Shown here in pieces: positions 5,766 to 8,528 of a stretch of DNA of 8,528 nt. The DNA is taken from the NCBI GenBank assembly GCA_025980355.1, contig JAICXR010000117.1, positions 1 to 8,528 on the forward strand, written 5' to 3'. The notes under the pieces are model-generated. The model ran no database searches, was not told the origin of the DNA, and saw only the letters and a list, made by a program, of their open reading frames with translations. The DNA comes from Chloroflexota bacterium. GTDB lineage: Bacteria > Chloroflexota > UBA4733. Every line of letters starts with the position of its first letter. Position 1 is the first letter of the stretch. A program made the translations under genes and the position numbers.

Positions 5766-6263
5766 CTACTTCAGCCAGAGCGGCAACAGGAAGGACAGCG
5801 CGATCAGCACCACCAGGGCGCTGACGGTGAGCACGGCAACTCGGCGCAAGTCGCGCTTGACATAGGAATAGTCCCCGAACAGCCGGAGGCTGGCCTCGCG
5901 CGTGCGCGCCGCCGCGGCGCGGGAGGTCGCGGCGTGGGGCACGTGGATCGTACTGTCAGAAGCCGTCACCACCGGCGCCCGGACCGGACGCGTCCCGAAG
6001 GGCGGCGCAGAAACGCCGCGTCCGCTCTCCCTCGGCTCCGCTGGCGGAACGGGCGGCGCGGGTACCACCACTGGCGCCGCCCGCCCCTCGACGCCATTGG
6101 TCGGAGTGCTCTCCACCGGCGGCCGCCGGACCGGGCGCCGGATCGGCGTCGGCGTGGGGGCCGGGCTCACCGGCTTGCGCGCGACCGGACGCGGACCGGG
6201 GGCGGCATTGCCCGGTTCCTGGCTGACGCGGACGGTGGGACGAGATCGTTGCGGCTTTGCCAC
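5766..6263 (-). CDS. Proline-rich protein with C-terminal membrane anchor, function unknown
   Basis: Not a protein I can assign to a family. From the GTG at 6263 it has 165 residues. The first 110 or so are low complexity, rich in Pro, Arg, Ala and Val (for example PTPTPIRRPVRRPPVE and VVVPAPPVPPAEP), and probably disordered. A short, more ordered-looking charged stretch follows, TREASLRLFGDYSYVKRDLRR (121-141). A single hydrophobic helix (about 142-163) ends at the last residues, LPLWLK. There is no N-terminal signal, so it is probably a tail-anchored inner-membrane protein with a cytosolic body. The GTG start is supported by AAGGGGG seven bases upstream and by its position one base after the methyltransferase stop, which suggests translational coupling. 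ATG at 6290 is an alternative that would overlap the methyltransferase gene by 26 bases. The membrane end is the part most likely to be conserved. It could be an assembly or docking partner of a membrane complex, but nothing here shows which. Confidence 0.72.
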   Translation of the reverse strand: MAKPQRSRPTVRVSQEPGNAAPGPRPVARKPVSPAPTPTPIRRPVRRPPVESTPTNGVEGRAAPVVVPAPPVPPAEPRESGRGVSAPPFGTRPVRAPVVTASDSTIHVPHAATSRAAAARTREASLRLFGDYSYVKRDLRRVAVLTVSALVVLIALSFLLPLWLK

Positions 6264-6264
6264 C

Positions 6265-7113
6265 TTACTTCCCCCTTGGGCCTCCCTCATCCTCGTCCGG
6301 CACAGTATACCCTGATGCGCCGGGGCGGTCCGAGCTATGCCCCCCCGCGCCCCGCTGCCACACCGACAACCAGAACCTGAGATGCAACGTCGCCGGTTCG
6401 CCCTCAGCGCGACGAATGCGGAAGCTCTCCACACCGGCGGGCCGTTCCGCCAGGAGGCGATCGATCAAGGCCCGCATCTGCGGCCCGCCCGTGCCACGCG
6501 TGAGCCATTCTTCGTAATCCATGCCGAAGGGGATCTGGCTCTCGCTGACCAGGGCCAGTCCGGCGCGCTCGCCCGTCGCCCGCAGTGCCTCCGGCGTCAG
6601 GCAGGCCCAGTGCGACGGGTCGCGAAGGCGCTCAATCTCCTGATGCCAGGCGGCGGCGGGGCCGTCCGCGGTCGCCACATGGTCGGCGACCAGGACGAGC
6701 CCGCCGGGACGGACCACGCGTGCCATTTCCGCCACGCAGCGGCCGGGCACGGGGATATGATGCAGGCTGAAGCGCGTCACGGCACCATCGAGAGCGCCAT
6801 CGGCAAACGGCAGTTGCAGGGCATCGCCCCGGATGAAGCCGGCGTTGGCGATCGCCGCCCGCGCCGCCTCCCGGCGGCCCAGGTCCAGCATCGCCTGCGT
6901 CAGGTCGATGCCGATGATCCGCCGTACTCTGGGCGCCAGCGCGCGACTGATCAGCCCGGGCCCGCAGGCGACCTCGAGCCAGGTCTCGGACGCCGACGCG
7001 GCCGGCATGCTGTCGACGATCGTCTGCAGCGTCTCCGCCGAGCGCATGACCGGCGCCACATTGAACGCCGCCGACTGGCGAGTGAACTCCTTGAGGATGG
7101 CGTCGGTGTGCAT
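6265..7113 (-). CDS. Class I SAM-dependent methyltransferase (UbiE/Methyltransf_11-like)
   Basis: Transfers a methyl group from S-adenosylmethionine to an unidentified acceptor; probably cytosolic. It has 282 residues. The Rossmann fold shows motif I WLEVACGPG (45-53), the acidic residue at the end of strand 2 in IGIDLTQAML (D70, ribose contact), GDALQLPF (96-103, adenine pocket) and the post-strand-4 stretch TRFSLHHIPVPGRCVAEMARVVRPGG (113-138). The RPGG turn is typical of the UbiE/COQ5-like group. The C-terminal half (about 150-255) resembles the lid of these enzymes, and the last 25 residues are polar and may be disordered. The ATG at 7113 is 17 bases after the cimA stop, with GGAG 12 bases upstream, which is somewhat distant. 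An upstream extension would run into cimA, and the conserved pattern begins after this ATG. Such sequences methylate quinones, small metabolites or lipids, so the substrate cannot be read from the fold. Confidence 0.85.
   Translation of the reverse strand: MHTDAILKEFTRQSAAFNVAPVMRSAETLQTIVDSMPAASASETWLEVACGPGLISRALAPRVRRIIGIDLTQAMLDLGRREAARAAIANAGFIRGDALQLPFADGALDGAVTRFSLHHIPVPGRCVAEMARVVRPGGLVLVADHVATADGPAAAWHQEIERLRDPSHWACLTPEALRATGERAGLALVSESQIPFGMDYEEWLTRGTGGPQMRALIDRLLAERPAGVESFRIRRAEGEPATLHLRFWLSVWQRGAGGHSSDRPGASGYTVPDEDEGGPRGK
6271..6277 (-). promoter_or_regulatory. Ribosome binding site of the tail-anchored protein gene, inside the methyltransferase 3' end
   Basis: AAGGGGG on the minus strand, seven bases before the GTG at 6263. 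It lies within the last codons of the methyltransferase gene. This supports the GTG and indicates that ribosomes finishing the methyltransferase can re-initiate here. Confidence 0.65.
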
Positions 7114-7130
7114 GGTGTCCAAAAGCTCCG

Positions 7131-8528
7131 CTAAGGCCGCCCGCCGATCACCGCATACTCGAAGCTGTCCGCCAGCGCCCGCCAACTGGCCTCAATGACG
7201 TTGGAGGAGCCGCCGACGGTGCTCCAGGTGCGGTGGCCGTCGGTCGATTCGATCAACACCCGCACCCAGGCGGCCGTCCCGGCGGCCTCATCGAGCACGC
7301 GCACTTTGTAATCGTCGAGGCGGACATCATGAAGTTTGGGGAAGTACGGCAACAGCGCCTTGCGCATCGCCGCGTCGAGGGCGTTCACCGGCCCATTGCC
7401 GTCCGCCACCGTATGCACCGCCTCCTCCCCGATCTGGAGTTTGACGGTCGCCTCCGAGAAGGTCGCCAGCTCGCCCCGCTTCTGGGTCATGATGACGAGG
7501 TCTACCACCTGGAAGGGCGGCCGGTACGTCGGGTCGGCGCGCCGCATGAGCAGTTCCAGCGACGCCTCGGCCGCTTCGAACTCGTAGCCCTGGCTCTCCA
7601 GGAACTTCACCTGGTCGGAGACCTCCTTGGCGATCCCCGGGTTTCCTGCCAGGTCGATGCCGAACTGGCCGGCCTTCAGCAGATAGGTACTCCGCCCGGA
7701 GAGCTCGGAGACGAGGATGCGCTGCGTGTTCCCCACCAGGCTGGGATCGACGTGCTGGTAGGTCGTGGCGTCCTTCAAAATGGCGTTGGCGTGGTAGCCC
7801 GCCTTGTGGGCGAAGGCGCTCTCCCCGACGTAGGGCAAGGCGTTGGGATGGCTGAGGTTCGCGACCTCACTGACGTACCGGGAGACCTCCGTCAGTTCGG
7901 CGAGCTTTTCCGCCGGCAGGCAGGCGTAGCCGAGCTTCAACTGCAGGTTGGGGATGATCGAACAGAGATTGGCGTTGCCGCAGCGTTCGCCATAGCCGTT
8001 GATGGTGCCTTGCACGTGCGTCGCGCCGTGGGCAACGCCCGCCAATGTGTTGGCGACGCCCAACTCGGCGTCGTTGTGGGTGTGGATGCCGAGGCCCACC
8101 GCGGTCGCCCCCCGCGCCGCATCCACGCCAGCGCCGATCTCCTCCGGAAGCGAGCCGCCGTTGGTGTCGCAGAGCACCAGGCGATCGGCGCCGGCCTCGG
8201 CGGCCACGCGCAGCACCTGCAGCGCGTAGTCCCGGTTGCGCTTCAACCCGTCGAAGTAGTGCTCAAGGTCCACGAACACCAACGGGACGTGCCGTTTGAG
8301 GAAGGCAACCGAGTCGCCGACCATGCGCAGATTCTCTTCCAGCGTCGTCTGCAGCACGTTCGTGACGTGGAAGTCCCAACTTTTCACCACGATGCAGACC
8401 GCCCTGGTCTGCGCGTTGACGAGCGTCTGCAGGTTACTGTCGTCCTCCGGCCGGATATCCTTGCGGCGACTGCTGCCGAAGGCGACGATGGTGGCGTGCT
8501 GCCAGGCCATCGCCGCCGCTTGCCGGAA
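7131..8528 (-). CDS. cimA: (R)-citramalate synthase (partial, 5' end off the right edge)
   Basis: Condenses acetyl-CoA with pyruvate to (R)-citramalate, the first step of the threonine-independent route to 2-oxobutanoate and isoleucine. 465 residues are visible; the frame stays open to the edge, and by comparison with CimA about 60 to 70 N-terminal residues (with the TLRDG start of the barrel) are missing. Seen here, counting from the internal ATG at 8510: AFGSSRRKDIRPEDD (10-24), KSWDFHVTNVL (43-53), VDLEHYFDG (80-88), LCDTNGG (113-119), the metal-binding HTHND (143-147), NGYGERCGNANL (171-182) and HKAGYHANAI (235-244). A C-terminal regulatory domain of the LeuA dimer type (about 335-455) follows. 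AFGSxRRK, KSWDxHV and the overall pattern fit CimA better than 2-isopropylmalate or homocitrate synthase. The regulatory domain implies feedback control, usually by isoleucine. The M at 8510 is an internal methionine, not the start. It is followed 17 bases on by the methyltransferase gene. Confidence 0.93.
   Translation of the reverse strand, partial: FRQAAAMAWQHATIVAFGSSRRKDIRPEDDSNLQTLVNAQTRAVCIVVKSWDFHVTNVLQTTLEENLRMVGDSVAFLKRHVPLVFVDLEHYFDGLKRNRDYALQVLRVAAEAGADRLVLCDTNGGSLPEEIGAGVDAARGATAVGLGIHTHNDAELGVANTLAGVAHGATHVQGTINGYGERCGNANLCSIIPNLQLKLGYACLPAEKLAELTEVSRYVSEVANLSHPNALPYVGESAFAHKAGYHANAILKDATTYQHVDPSLVGNTQRILVSELSGRSTYLLKAGQFGIDLAGNPGIAKEVSDQVKFLESQGYEFEAAEASLELLMRRADPTYRPPFQVVDLVIMTQKRGELATFSEATVKLQIGEEAVHTVADGNGPVNALDAAMRKALLPYFPKLHDVRLDDYKVRVLDEAAGTAAWVRVLIESTDGHRTWSTVGGSSNVIEASWRALADSFEYAVIGGRP

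Noticed and set aside
5763..5783. Stem CCGCT/AGCGG at the convergent junction as a bidirectional terminator
   Set aside because: Only five base pairs with an 11-base loop and no T-run on either strand; it is too weak to call.
6337..7134. 265-residue open frame on the plus strand opposite the methyltransferase gene
   Set aside because: It is antisense to an enzyme with all SAM-binding motifs, and its product is an Arg/Gly/Pro-rich shadow translation.
7113..7185. Upstream extension of the methyltransferase to 7185
   Set aside because: It would overlap the end of cimA by over 50 bases and add residues without similarity to the family. The ATG at 7113 follows the cimA stop by 17 bases.

Overview
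The window is GC-rich and densely coding (about 95 percent), with eight protein genes on both strands, two of them cut by the window edges. No RNA gene, mobile element, CRISPR array or long non-coding stretch was seen. The largest gaps are 171 bases (4319-4489) and 197 bases (5162-5358). The best guess for the source is a high-GC Chloroflexota (Thermomicrobia-like) bacterium. This rests mainly on the secreted M23 protein, whose paired YFPQTGH...FGYP...YFQRARFEYHPE...LLGD repeats joined to peptidase, Ig-like and SH3 modules I associate with that phylum. The assignment comes from recalled protein style, not from a search.

Left block (minus strand, 1-4318), read right to left. A secreted multidomain M23 peptidase (2267-4318) is overlapped by 67 bases by a GT-C type membrane glycosyltransferase (666-2333). 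After a 68-base gap comes the N-terminal part of a transketolase (1-597, running off the left edge). The first two look like envelope functions and are probably translationally coupled. The transketolase belongs to central carbon metabolism and has its own strong ribosome binding site.

Middle block (plus strand, 4490-5754). A small soluble NarL/DesK-type histidine kinase with no sensor domain is followed by a CheY-like response regulator with no output domain. Together they look like a minimal phosphorelay that must take its input from, and deliver its output to, other proteins. The gap between the kinase and the divergent M23 gene carries a tandem 11-base direct repeat that resembles the layout of OmpR/PhoB-family operators.

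Right block (minus strand, 5766-8528), read right to left. (R)-citramalate synthase (cimA, 5' end beyond the window) is followed after 17 bases by a SAM-dependent methyltransferase. One base after that comes a proline-rich protein with a single membrane segment at its extreme C-terminus. The spacing suggests one transcript. CimA points to the pyruvate route to isoleucine; the roles of the other two are not apparent. This block converges with the response regulator, leaving 11 bases between stop codons.
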